Part shown: in pieces, positions 41,606-49,471 of the stretch | How positions within the stretch are numbered: position 1 is the stretch's first letter | How the letters are laid out: every line of letters starts with the position of its first letter | Assembly (NCBI RefSeq): GCF_018278905.1 | Contig: NZ_CP046600.1 | Span: forward strand, 5,084,001 to 5,148,000 | DNA from: Mycobacterium spongiae | GTDB taxonomy: Bacteria > Actinomycetota > Actinomycetes > Mycobacteriales > Mycobacteriaceae | Direction of reading: 5' to 3' | DNA length: 64,000 bases | Translations under genes and position numbers: made by a program | Notes under the pieces: model-generated | What the model saw: only the letters and a program-made list of their open reading frames with translations | What the model was told of the DNA's origin: nothing | Database searches by the model: none

Positions 41606-42094
41606 ATGATCGGATACGACGAATTCCGCAGGGGCATGCGGCGGTTGGCGGCCGGAGTCAGCATCATCTCCACGCAGAGCACCGCGGGACCGTTGGGCAT
41701 CACCGCAACAGCGGTCACATCCCTGACACCAGATCCGCCTAGTGTGCTGTGCTGCGTCAACAAGAATCTCGTGGCCGGCAACGCGATCCGGCAGAATCGG
41801 TCGTTCTGCCTGAACTTGCTACGTCAGCAACATCATTCGCTAGCAAGGCGATTCGCCGGGATGGATGGAGTCAGCGGAACCGCCAAGTTCGACGAAGGCG
41901 CCTGGGTGACACTTGCCAGCGGTACCCCAGCGTTGGCCGATAGCCTGGTGTCCTTCGACTGCCAGCTCGACCGTGTGGTAGAGGCAGGCACCCACCATGT
42001 GCTTATCGGTGTCATCCACGAGATCCGACTCGGCGAGCTAGGCAACCCGCTGGTGTACTGCGGCGGCAATTTCACGAGCTTACTGCCACATTGA
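41606..42094 (+). CDS. Flavin reductase
   Basis: A 162-residue protein of the HpaC/HsaB-type flavin reductase family: MRRLAAGVSIISTQSTAGPLGITATAVTSLTPDPPSVLCC opening, FCLNLLRQQH and HHVLIGVIHEIRLGE blocks. It should reduce FMN or FAD with NAD(P)H for the flavoprotein encoded 25 bp upstream. It is a paralogue of hsaB in this window. Confidence 0.88.
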   Translation: MIGYDEFRRGMRRLAAGVSIISTQSTAGPLGITATAVTSLTPDPPSVLCCVNKNLVAGNAIRQNRSFCLNLLRQQHHSLARRFAGMDGVSGTAKFDEGAWVTLASGTPALADSLVSFDCQLDRVVEAGTHHVLIGVIHEIRLGELGNPLVYCGGNFTSLLPH

Positions 42095-42397
42095 CCGCTG
42101 GTCTCGAGACGCCCATGATGCGTGCGAAGTCGCGATGTCCGCACCGCCAGTCGATCAGCCCGCATTCGGCACCCCAACTGCTTTGCGGTTGAATGCGTTC
42201 AGGCGGCTTGCGTTGGCCGTACCCAGCCCCGGGTCAGCACACCCGGAACCGGGCTCGTCGGCCGTACGACCATAGGTCTGGCAAGCAGACAACATGTGAA
42301 ATCCGTTTCATGATATTTGACAGAGGTAATTTTTCTCGCGTAGTCTCCGACGCATGTGCAACTCGCTTCCAACGGCCGCAACTGGCGGTGATGACCA
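42095..42397. other. 303-bp region before the dab operon
   Basis: It holds an imperfect AGCCC/GGGCT hairpin (about 42224-42256) that may end the flavin reductase transcript, a direct repeat of GGCCGTAC, the dab promoter and a small leader ORF. Confidence 0.6.
42297..42357 (+). promoter_or_regulatory. dab operon promoter with operator-like inverted repeat
   Basis: TTGACA (42317-42322) and TAGTCT (42341-42346) are separated by 18 bp. TGAAATCCGTTTCA (42297-42310) is a perfect 5-bp-arm inverted repeat just upstream. The stretch 42306-42357 is nearly the same as 47654-47705 before the second carbonic-anhydrase-like gene, with equal spacing throughout. The start of transcription is expected near the ATG at 42354. 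Confidence 0.8.
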
Positions 42398-42401
42398 GTG
42401 A
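42354..42401 (+). CDS. Possible leaderless 15-codon leader ORF before dabB
   Basis: The ORF MCNSLPTAATGGDDQ begins eight bases after the promoter -10 element, where transcription should start, so it could be translated leaderlessly. Its TGA overlaps the dabB GTG as GTGA, which would couple dabB translation to it. It contains one Cys. It is too short for coding statistics. Confidence 0.45.
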   Translation: MCNSLPTAATGGDDQ

Positions 42402-43981
42402 GCGCCGTTCTCGTCGGTGTCTTGACACTGCCCCTGCTCGCAGCGCTCGTAGCGCTCTTGGCCGGCTCGCGCCATCCCCACATCGTGGGTCGATTCGGTG
42501 CCGCGGCCACCGGTACGGGCTTGGTCTTCGTATGCCTGATAACACTGCACGTCGCAGTCCACGGCTCCGTATCGGCAACCCTGCAATCGGACCAGGGAAC
42601 CCTGATAGCCCAGGTCGCGGCTAACCGCCTTGGCGCGGTACTGCTACTCCTGGTGTACGGGGTCAGCACGGTCGTGCAGATATTCGCCCTGCGCTACCTG
42701 GCCTGCGACAGCCGATCGGCATGGTTCACCGCCGGCACCGGCCTCCTCACCGCGGCCTCAGCCGGGCTGATGACCTCTGGGACCCTCATCGGACTGGCGG
42801 TCTGCTGGACGCTGGCCGGCACCGCGCTGTGCCTGCTGCTGGCCACCTTCTGGGAGCTGCCCGCCGCTCGCGATGGTGTGTATCGAACGGCGGCCGCGTT
42901 CGCGCTGGGAGACCTGGCGCTCTGGTTGGCGGTCGGCTTGCTGACGGTGCAGTGGGGCAACATAAGCCTGTTCGACATGGACCCCGGCAGATTCGACGAC
43001 TCGTCACTCACGCTAGTGGCGGTGGCTGGGCTGATCGTCGTGGCAGCGCTGTCTCGGTCGGCGCAGATTCCCTTTCACCGCTGGCTGCCAGCCACACTGG
43101 CAGCGCCGACGCCCGTCTCGGCGCTGCTCCACGCAGGTGTGGTCAACGCCGGCGGCATCCTGCTCGTGCGGCTGAGCCCCATCGTCAGCGGATCCGCTGT
43201 CGCGATGGGCCTGGCCTTCGTCGCCGGCACGCTGACCGTGGTCTACGGCGGCGTCGTGATGCTCACCAAGTCTGACATCAAGGGCTCGTTGGTGAATTCC
43301 ACGATGGCTCAGATGGGTTTCATGATCTTGACCTGCGGCCTGGGCCTCTCAGCGGCGGCGGTGTTCCACCTAGTGGGCCACGGTTTGTACAAGGCCACCC
43401 TGTTCCTATCGTCAGGCTCGGTCATAGCCAAACATCGCCAAAAGGCCTCCCGCCCAACCGCACAACCGCTGACCACGGCGCGACGGGCAGCGATCCAACT
43501 CACCGGGTTGCTGTTGCCCGCCGGGGCGCTGTTTATCGCCAGCACAGTGGTCCACCTGCCGCATGGAGAGCACGGATCGGCGCAGGCATTGCTCGTCTTC
43601 ACCTGGGCGACCGCCGTGGCGGCGCTGACCGGCTGGTTGGCGCGCAGCCCCGGGGTTCCGGCGGTGCTCATCGGAGCCGGGGCGCTGCTCGTGGGGGCCA
43701 TCGCAGCCGTAGCGCTGGTCGGCGCGGTGACCGGATTTCTGGCCCCTGATCTCCCGCCGGTCAACGTACCGTCGACATCGTCACTGGGCATCGTCGCGGT
43801 CGCCGTCATCCTGGGCGCGTTGGCCCTCCTGCGACAGGCTCCACCGAGCGGGCGGACGGCACGCCTGCAACGGGTCCTCTACACCAAAGCGCTTGTCGCC
43901 GGCTATGTCCCAGCGACCCGGCCACACGCCATGCCGAGCAACCACCCGCTGACTCAACAACTGACAGGAGCCCGCAAGTGA
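42398..43981 (+). CDS. dabB: DabB, ion-translocating subunit of the inorganic-carbon pump
   Basis: A 527-residue polytopic protein of the NuoL/MrpA (Proton_antipo_M) family, with about 13 hydrophobic segments. The family core is SRSAQIPFHRWLPATLAAPT followed by PVSALLHAGVVNAGG, and MLTKSDIKGSLVNSTMAQMGF further on. In DAB systems DabB is thought to use the proton or cation gradient to drive CO2 hydration or uptake by DabA. The GTG start lacks a strong ribosome-binding site, which fits coupling to the small upstream ORF. It overlaps dabA by four bases. Confidence 0.92.
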   Translation: MSAVLVGVLTLPLLAALVALLAGSRHPHIVGRFGAAATGTGLVFVCLITLHVAVHGSVSATLQSDQGTLIAQVAANRLGAVLLLLVYGVSTVVQIFALRYLACDSRSAWFTAGTGLLTAASAGLMTSGTLIGLAVCWTLAGTALCLLLATFWELPAARDGVYRTAAAFALGDLALWLAVGLLTVQWGNISLFDMDPGRFDDSSLTLVAVAGLIVVAALSRSAQIPFHRWLPATLAAPTPVSALLHAGVVNAGGILLVRLSPIVSGSAVAMGLAFVAGTLTVVYGGVVMLTKSDIKGSLVNSTMAQMGFMILTCGLGLSAAAVFHLVGHGLYKATLFLSSGSVIAKHRQKASRPTAQPLTTARRAAIQLTGLLLPAGALFIASTVVHLPHGEHGSAQALLVFTWATAVAALTGWLARSPGVPAVLIGAGALLVGAIAAVALVGAVTGFLAPDLPPVNVPSTSSLGIVAVAVILGALALLRQAPPSGRTARLQRVLYTKALVAGYVPATRPHAMPSNHPLTQQLTGARK

Positions 43982-46557
43982 CCACCGTGGCCGAACACGT
44001 GTCGACCGATACCCGCCGCGCGCAGTTGCGCAGTGAGGTTAACCTGGCCGCCCGGGTGATCCCGACGCACTATCCACTGGAGACCTTCATCGCGGTCAAC
44101 CCGCTGGCCGGACTGGAGTCGATGCCCTTCGAGCAGGCAGTTCGGCGTGCCGGTGACCTCTACGGGATCGCAGGTCTACTGGACGAGACAACCTACCGCG
44201 ACTTGTATCACGGCGGGCGGATCAACGATGCCGACCTCGAGTCGACACTGCGGCTGCGCTACCCCACTTTGGTGGATGGTCCGGCCATTCGAATGGGGAT
44301 ACACACCGTGACACCGGCCGAACTGCTACGTGCCGACCTTCTCAACGGCACCACCGCCCCAAAACCATGGCGGCGCAACAAGACCCGCAGCGAGCAGACG
44401 GCGCCACAGGTAGCTGAGCAGGTTGACGCTCGGGCTGCTCAGTGGTGCGCAGCCTACTTCGGATCGCCCGGAGCGGGCTGGCCGATGCCCGACCACCACA
44501 AGGGCTTCTACCCCGCCTGGCGGGCACTGGCGGCCGGCGACTACAAGCTGAGCCGAAGGGTCCGCGCCTCGCTGCGAGCAGTGCCCGAGCGCGCCGATGA
44601 CGCCGCCTTGCAAGCCCTGCACCTGTTGGGGGTAGCCGAGGACGACCGCATCACCTATCTGCAAGCCCACTTGACGCAGCTACCTGGGTGGGCGGCCCAC
44701 GTCCGCTGGTCCGCCGAACGGCTAACCGGTGTCGATTTGTTGGACTATCTCGCGATGCGGTTGACGTACGAAGCAGTGTTGTTGTCCCATAACAGTTCCT
44801 TTGCACCGCCGGAGTCGGTAGAGACAGCCCGGCCACGCATCCCCTCGGCCCGCGAACGAGCCGTCGCGCTGGCCAGAACGTGGGGGCTGGACAACATCAA
44901 CGACAACGAATTAAGTTCTGCCGCAAGAGTATTGTCCGCGTTGCCCGTCACCGCGCGGCAGATGGTGTGGCAGCAAGCCTATGAGGCACACTACCGCGAT
45001 GGGCTACTGCGCTCGTTGGCCGACACCAGGGCGAACCAGGACCAACGGCGGCCTCGCGCCCAACTCGTGTGCTGCATCGACACCCGATCCGAGGGCCTAC
45101 GTCGCCACTTCGAATCCCTGGGCCAGTACGAAACACTGGGCTTTGCCGGATTTTTCGCTGTCGCCATTCGGTTCACCAGCATGCTCGGCGGAAAGTCCAG
45201 CGACCTGTGCCCGGTGCTCATCCGGCCGCAACATGACGTCAGCGAGAGCCCGGCACCATCTGCCGACGCGGCGGCACGGCGATTGCGGGCCGGCAGCATG
45301 ATGATGGCCGGCGCCGAGGCGGCATTTCAGGCCGCCAAACAGGCGCTGGTCGCACCCTTCGCATTGGCTGAACTGTCCGGCTGGGCCGCTGGTCCATGGG
45401 CAGCGGCCAAGACGCTAAGCCCACGGGGAACTGGCACCCTGCGACGGCGTCTGCGCGACCGGCTGGCCCCCCCAACCCCGACCGTCCTATCGGTCAACGA
45501 CACCGTTGAACTGACCCAGCGCGCCCTGTACGCCGAGGTGGCGCTGACCACCATGGGCCTGACCAAGGGATTCGCCCGCCTGGTCGTGCTCTGCGGGCAC
45601 GGCAGTGTCACCGAAAACAATCCGTATCAGGCGGCACTGGACTGCGGGGCCTGCGGCGGCCAGGCCGGCGGTCCCAATGCCCGCACCGCCGCCGCGATCC
45701 TCAACGACGCCGAAGTCCGTGCGCAATTGCGCACTCAGGGCATAGCAATACCGGACGACACCGTGTTCGTCGCCGCCCAGCACGACACCGCCACCGATCG
45801 GGTCACGATCTTGGACGAGCATCTGGTTCCGGGCAGCCATCGATCGGACATGCACCGAGTCATCGCGGATCTCGGCGTCGCCGGAACGAAACTGGCCGCC
45901 GAGCGCTGCCCAGGGCTACCAGGTGGCCCTGCCACCCCCCGCCCGGGGCATGCGTCTCGCCACGTCGAAAACAGATCCGTCGACTGGGCGCAGGTCTTTC
46001 CCGAATGGGGACTGGCCGGCAATGCAGCTTTCATCGTCGGGCCGCGCTCGATCACCCGCGGAATCGACCTGCATCGCCGCGTCTTTCTGCACTCCTATGA
46101 CGCCGAAGTGGACGCCGATGGCGGCGCGTTGGAGACCATCCTCACCGCACCTATGGTGGTGGCTCAGTGGATCAACTGCCAGTATTACTTCTCCACCGTG
46201 GCGCCACAGATGTTCGGAGCGGGAACCAAGACCATCCACAACGTCGTCGGCGGCGTGGGCGTGCTCGCGGGACATGGCGGCGACCTTCAGCTAGGCCTGC
46301 CTCGGCAGTCACTCACCGATGGCGAATCGTTCGGCCATCAGGCCATGCGCCTGCTTACCGTCGTCCAGGCGCCGCTGGAGCGCATCGACATGCTGGTGGA
46401 CCGTAACCCGATCCTGCAGCATCTTTTTGGAAACGACTGGGTCTGCCTCGCCGCCCGTGAACGCCCCGGCCAAGACTGGCAGCGGTGGACCCGAAGCGGA
46501 TGGCGTAGCTGGGATGAAACCGCACCTGTAACCACCACTCAACTGACCAGGAGGTAA
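43978..46557 (+). CDS. dabA: DabA, zinc carbonic-anhydrase-like subunit of the inorganic-carbon pump
   Basis: An 859-residue DUF2309/UPF0753 protein. The beta-CA-like site is complete: Cys366 and Asp368 in VCCIDTRSEG, His541 in LCGHGSVTENN and Cys556 in ALDCGACGG. The 15-residue His-Cys spacing equals that described for the Halothiobacillus protein. DabA and DabB together accumulate bicarbonate energetically. The GTG start overlaps the dabB stop. Four bases separate it from the PII-like gene. There are no carboxysome or Rubisco genes in the window, so uptake would serve anaplerotic carboxylation or pH/CO2 adaptation. Confidence 0.94.
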   Translation: MTTVAEHVSTDTRRAQLRSEVNLAARVIPTHYPLETFIAVNPLAGLESMPFEQAVRRAGDLYGIAGLLDETTYRDLYHGGRINDADLESTLRLRYPTLVDGPAIRMGIHTVTPAELLRADLLNGTTAPKPWRRNKTRSEQTAPQVAEQVDARAAQWCAAYFGSPGAGWPMPDHHKGFYPAWRALAAGDYKLSRRVRASLRAVPERADDAALQALHLLGVAEDDRITYLQAHLTQLPGWAAHVRWSAERLTGVDLLDYLAMRLTYEAVLLSHNSSFAPPESVETARPRIPSARERAVALARTWGLDNINDNELSSAARVLSALPVTARQMVWQQAYEAHYRDGLLRSLADTRANQDQRRPRAQLVCCIDTRSEGLRRHFESLGQYETLGFAGFFAVAIRFTSMLGGKSSDLCPVLIRPQHDVSESPAPSADAAARRLRAGSMMMAGAEAAFQAAKQALVAPFALAELSGWAAGPWAAAKTLSPRGTGTLRRRLRDRLAPPTPTVLSVNDTVELTQRALYAEVALTTMGLTKGFARLVVLCGHGSVTENNPYQAALDCGACGGQAGGPNARTAAAILNDAEVRAQLRTQGIAIPDDTVFVAAQHDTATDRVTILDEHLVPGSHRSDMHRVIADLGVAGTKLAAERCPGLPGGPATPRPGHASRHVENRSVDWAQVFPEWGLAGNAAFIVGPRSITRGIDLHRRVFLHSYDAEVDADGGALETILTAPMVVAQWINCQYYFSTVAPQMFGAGTKTIHNVVGGVGVLAGHGGDLQLGLPRQSLTDGESFGHQAMRLLTVVQAPLERIDMLVDRNPILQHLFGNDWVCLAARERPGQDWQRWTRSGWRSWDETAPVTTTQLTRR

Positions 46558-46561
46558 TGCG

Positions 46562-46885
46562 ATGCCACAAAACGGATTGACCAAGATGACCAAGATCGAA
46601 GTCGTCGTTGCCGGGGAGGACGCGCACGCGGTTCGATCGCAGTTCCAAGGCTGCGGCGCCACCGGTTTTACCAGCGTGTCCGGCGTCTCGGGGCTCGGTC
46701 ATCACGGCTACCACCAAGGCCGGCTGCTGTTCAATCAACAGGCAACACTGGAGATGTTGATCACCGTCGTCCCGGACGCGAAATCCGAGGCGCTGATCGC
46801 CGGCCTCCGCCGCCTGCTGGACGACACACCTGGGGTCATGTTTGTGACAGACACCTACGTCAGCCGACCCGAGTACTTCAGCTAG
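46562..46885 (+). CDS. PII-like signalling protein of the dab operon
   Basis: A 107-residue protein with a PII-type ferredoxin-like fold pattern: KIEVVVAGEDAHAVRSQFQG as strand-helix 1, a T-loop-like stretch SGLGHHGYHQGR, LEMLITVVPDAKSEALIAGL as the second unit, and GVMFVTDTYVSR at the end. PII-like proteins of carbon-uptake loci (SbtB, CPII) bind adenine nucleotides and sense bicarbonate. The CPII C-terminal cysteine motif is absent. AGGAGG lies seven bases before the ATG. An inhibitory or gating role on DabAB is an inference from position. Confidence 0.8.
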   Translation: MPQNGLTKMTKIEVVVAGEDAHAVRSQFQGCGATGFTSVSGVSGLGHHGYHQGRLLFNQQATLEMLITVVPDAKSEALIAGLRRLLDDTPGVMFVTDTYVSRPEYFS

Positions 46886-46911
46886 AACCGCTACCAGGCA
46901 AGGAAGTCCAC

Positions 46912-47523
46912 ATGTCCAACCCGTCAGTCGCCTGGCGCCGTCTGCAGGCCGGCAATCACCAATTTCACTCCACGCCACGGTTGGCGCAGAACGTCGCGAC
47001 GAGCGGCCACACGCCTGCCGCGGTGGTGTTCAGGTGCGCGGATGCCGACGCTGCGAGCGAGGTTGTCTTCGGTCAACGCGAGGGTTCGCTCGTTGAGATC
47101 AGCAACTGGGGGCATGTCATCGACACCGGCGTGTTGGCCACCGCCGAATACGCGGTTGAGAAACTCAAGACGCCGCTGATCGTCGTCCTTGGCCATCACC
47201 AGTGCGCCGCCATGCAGACCACCTTGGATGCCTGGGCCAACGTCAGGATCCCGCACGGAGCGGTTCGCGCGGTCGTCGAACAGGCGATATCGTCACTGGC
47301 TCGGCCGGATAGCGACATCGGCAGCCCCGAGGAGCTGGCGGCCGCGCACGTGGTGCAATCTGGCGTCTCGCTGTTGCAGAAGTCCCCGGCGCTGACCAAG
47401 GCAGTCGACCACGGAGATTCTGCGATCGTGTGCCTGGTCAGCGATGCCGACGGCCGGATTCGCGTCTGCGCCACCTTCGGCAATGTTGCGGACAGCACGC
47501 CACGACCCTTGGAATACGTCTAG
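46912..47523 (+). CDS. Beta-carbonic-anhydrase-like protein 1 (dab operon, lacks the catalytic Arg)
   Basis: A 203-residue beta-CA homologue. The zinc ligands Cys42 (FRCADADAASE), His95 and Cys98 (LGHHQCAAM) and Asp44 are kept, but the arginine of the catalytic Asp-Arg dyad is Asp46. Zinc binding should survive, while normal gating of the ligand Asp is doubtful. The paralogue at 47747 has the same length and aligns without gaps, with the opposite defect. It lies 26 bp after the PII-like gene and is the last gene of the dab operon. Confidence 0.88.
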   Translation: MSNPSVAWRRLQAGNHQFHSTPRLAQNVATSGHTPAAVVFRCADADAASEVVFGQREGSLVEISNWGHVIDTGVLATAEYAVEKLKTPLIVVLGHHQCAAMQTTLDAWANVRIPHGAVRAVVEQAISSLARPDSDIGSPEELAAAHVVQSGVSLLQKSPALTKAVDHGDSAIVCLVSDADGRIRVCATFGNVADSTPRPLEYV

Positions 47524-47653
47524 CCGTCCGACTTTCTTCGAGCCGCCAAGCTTCGCGTCGGCGGCCGCCCATCGATCGAGCGCAACAGCTACACCGCCCA
47601 ATGCTGCGGCGGCGCGCCCGCGCGCAACCATGGCATCAATGTCACGAATATTA

Positions 47654-47705
47654 TTTCATGAGTCTTGACATAGGTCTTTTGTCTCGCGTAGTTTGTATCG
47701 CATGT
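47654..47705 (+). promoter_or_regulatory. Promoter of CA-like protein 2, near copy of the dab promoter
   Basis: TTGACA (47665-47670) and TAGTTT (47689-47694) are 18 bp apart. TTTCATGA before the -35, TCTCGCG before the -10 and CGCATGT around the expected start site are shared with the dab promoter at identical spacing. Upstream, GAATATTATTTC keeps part of the inverted repeat. Confidence 0.8.
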
Positions 47706-47746
47706 ATACGGCCCAACCATCGAGCACCATCAGAGAGGAAGCCACC

Positions 47747-48358
47747 ATGTCCAACCCGTCAATCGCCTGGCAGCGTCTGCAAGCGGGCAACCAACATTTC
47801 CACGCCACATCGCGGTCGAGGCAGAAGGCGGCCACGAGGGACCAATCACCCCTCGCGGTGGTGTTCCGCTGCGCAGATGACCGCACAGCGAGCGAGGCGG
47901 TGTTCGGTCAAAGCTGGGGTTCGCTCATGGACATCAGCAACTGGGGACACGTCATCGACACGGGCGTACTGGCCACCGTCGAATATGCGGTCGACAAACT
48001 CAAGACTCCGCTGATCGTCATCCTCGGCCACGAGAACTCTTCGGCGATGGAGGCCTCGTTGGAGGCCTGGAACAACGTCAATATTCCGGAGGGAGCGACT
48101 CGCGCAGTCATCGAGCACGCCATGTTCTCGCTGGCGCGGCAGGACGCAAGCATCAGCAATGCCGACGAGCTGGCCGCCGCCCACACGGTGCACACCGGCG
48201 TCTCGCTCTTGCAAAAGTCGGCGGCGCTCGCCAAGGCCGTCGACAGCGGACAGTCGGCGATTGTGTGCCTGGTCCGGGATGCCGATGGCGGGCTTCGCGT
48301 TTGCGCGACCTTCGGCGACGTTGCGGAAAACGAGGCACCACTATTGGAGTGCGTGTAG
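47747..48358 (+). CDS. Beta-carbonic-anhydrase-like protein 2 (lacks one zinc-ligand Cys)
   Basis: A 203-residue paralogue of the protein encoded at 46912. It keeps Cys42, Asp44 and Arg46 (FRCADDRTASE) and His95, but the second zinc cysteine is Ser98 (LGHENSSAM). Stable zinc binding is therefore unlikely. I chose the ATG at 47747 because it gives MSNPSIAW like the paralogue and has AGAGAGGA upstream. An in-frame ATG at 47702, where transcription should start, would add 15 residues and allow leaderless translation. A scaffold, sensor or heteromeric partner role is more likely than independent catalysis. Confidence 0.88.
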   Translation: MSNPSIAWQRLQAGNQHFHATSRSRQKAATRDQSPLAVVFRCADDRTASEAVFGQSWGSLMDISNWGHVIDTGVLATVEYAVDKLKTPLIVILGHENSSAMEASLEAWNNVNIPEGATRAVIEHAMFSLARQDASISNADELAAAHTVHTGVSLLQKSAALAKAVDSGQSAIVCLVRDADGGLRVCATFGDVAENEAPLLECV

Positions 48359-48387
48359 TAGCCAAGCGCGCCAATGCACGAAACACC

Positions 48388-48425
48388 GGTGCCGGCCCGG
48401 CGGGAATCCCCGTCGGGCCGGCACC
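48388..48425. terminator. Strong hairpin between CA-like protein 2 and the DUF6671-type gene
   Basis: GGTGCCGGCCCG (48388-48399) pairs perfectly with CGGGCCGGCACC (48414-48425), and a G-U plus four more pairs close on an AATC loop, giving a 17-bp stem. It starts 30 bp after the stop. The short run TTT nearby suggests a terminator; partial read-through into the next gene is possible. Confidence 0.75.
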
Positions 48426-48466
48426 CGTTTCGCGTGCGGGCGACCAGCGATAGGAGAGCCGGCCCA

Positions 48467-49384
48467 ATGAGTAGTTGCGACAACGATCTGGTTGACGATG
48501 TGGTTAACGACGATGTGGTTAACAGGGCCGGGCAACGCCCGAGGAACGGTAGCTATGCCGGGGCGGAAATCGCCATGGGGACCATGCACGGCAAAGAGCT
48601 CCAAGTGGCGCCAGCTTTCGCGGCGGAGCTCGGGGCTCGCGTCGTCGCGCCGGCCGGAATCAACACTGATCAATTCGGCACCTTCACCGGTGAAACGCCC
48701 AGGAAGCTGGCGCCGCGGGAAGCGGCAGCGGCGAAAGCCCGCCTCGCCATGCGAGTCGCCGCGGTGCCCTACGGCGTGGCCAGCGAAGCCAGCTACAACA
48801 CGTGGTTTGGCATGTTGGCGATGCACGAAGAAATCTTGGTGTTCATCGACGACATCCGGGGGATCCAGGTCGTCGAGGGCGAGAACACCCCGGGCGCTCC
48901 CGGCGCGCCCATACTCGTCGGCGGTGGCGATGCGGCCGTCTGCGCGGCGCAAGGCTTCGGTTTTCCGCGCCAGGGGGCCGCAGTAAAGGCCAGCGTCAAG
49001 GAGCGGGTGCAAGTCTTCGGCAAAGGGATCACCGATGCCGCCACCCTGATCGAGGTCGTCAGTGCGGCGGCGGCCGCCGCCGACGACCACCAGGCCTGGG
49101 TCGAACCGGACCTACGAGCACATCACAACCCCAGCCGCCGCGATGTCCTGGCCGGTTTGGCGGGCCGACTGGCTCGCCGCCTGGCCACACCCTGCCCCGA
49201 ATGCGGATGTCCCGGATACGGCAAGGTGGCGACCCGAGACGGGCTCCCGTGCCAGGGTTGCGGTGGGCCCACGAGTCTTATCGCCGCCGACGTTCATGGG
49301 TGTCCCGCCTGCCCCTATCACCACACCATTGCGCGTGTCGTGGCCCGCGCAGAGCCTCGCTACTGCCCACAGTGCAATCCCTAG
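48467..49384 (+). CDS. DUF6671-type protein with C-terminal double zinc ribbon
   Basis: A 305-residue protein. After an acidic repeat (DDVVN twice, from a 15-bp duplication) comes a conserved domain of about 190 residues (YAGAEIAMGTMHGKELQVAP, AGINTDQFGTFTGE, RLAMRVAAVPYGVASEASY, ILVGGGDAAVCAA). The C-terminus has four CxxC pairs (CPEC, CQGC, CPAC, CPQC), enough for two zinc sites. The function is unknown; I recall this family as DUF6671. AGGAG lies upstream of the ATG at 48467. Its position behind the CA-like gene suggests a link to the carbon system, but the hairpin between them may separate transcription. Confidence 0.75.
   Translation: MSSCDNDLVDDVVNDDVVNRAGQRPRNGSYAGAEIAMGTMHGKELQVAPAFAAELGARVVAPAGINTDQFGTFTGETPRKLAPREAAAAKARLAMRVAAVPYGVASEASYNTWFGMLAMHEEILVFIDDIRGIQVVEGENTPGAPGAPILVGGGDAAVCAAQGFGFPRQGAAVKASVKERVQVFGKGITDAATLIEVVSAAAAAADDHQAWVEPDLRAHHNPSRRDVLAGLAGRLARRLATPCPECGCPGYGKVATRDGLPCQGCGGPTSLIAADVHGCPACPYHHTIARVVARAEPRYCPQCNP
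48494..48523. repeat. In-frame 15-bp tandem repeat in the DUF6671-type gene
   Basis: GACGATGTGGTTAAC occurs twice perfectly, preceded by a diverged copy (GACAACGATCTGGTT). It encodes DNDLV-DDVVN-DDVVN near the N-terminus. Confidence 0.9.
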
Positions 49385-49471
49385 AGGCAATACCTAGAGA
49401 CAATCCGCAGCGCGTTGGGTAGCCCCTACGGTTGTCAAGCTAGTGACGCGTCGATGAACAATGTGGCGCGA

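Noticed and set aside
42224..42256. AGCCC/GGGCT hairpin as a riboswitch of the dab operon
   Set aside because: It lies upstream of the -35 element, so it cannot be in the dab transcript; it is more likely the end of the flavin reductase transcript.
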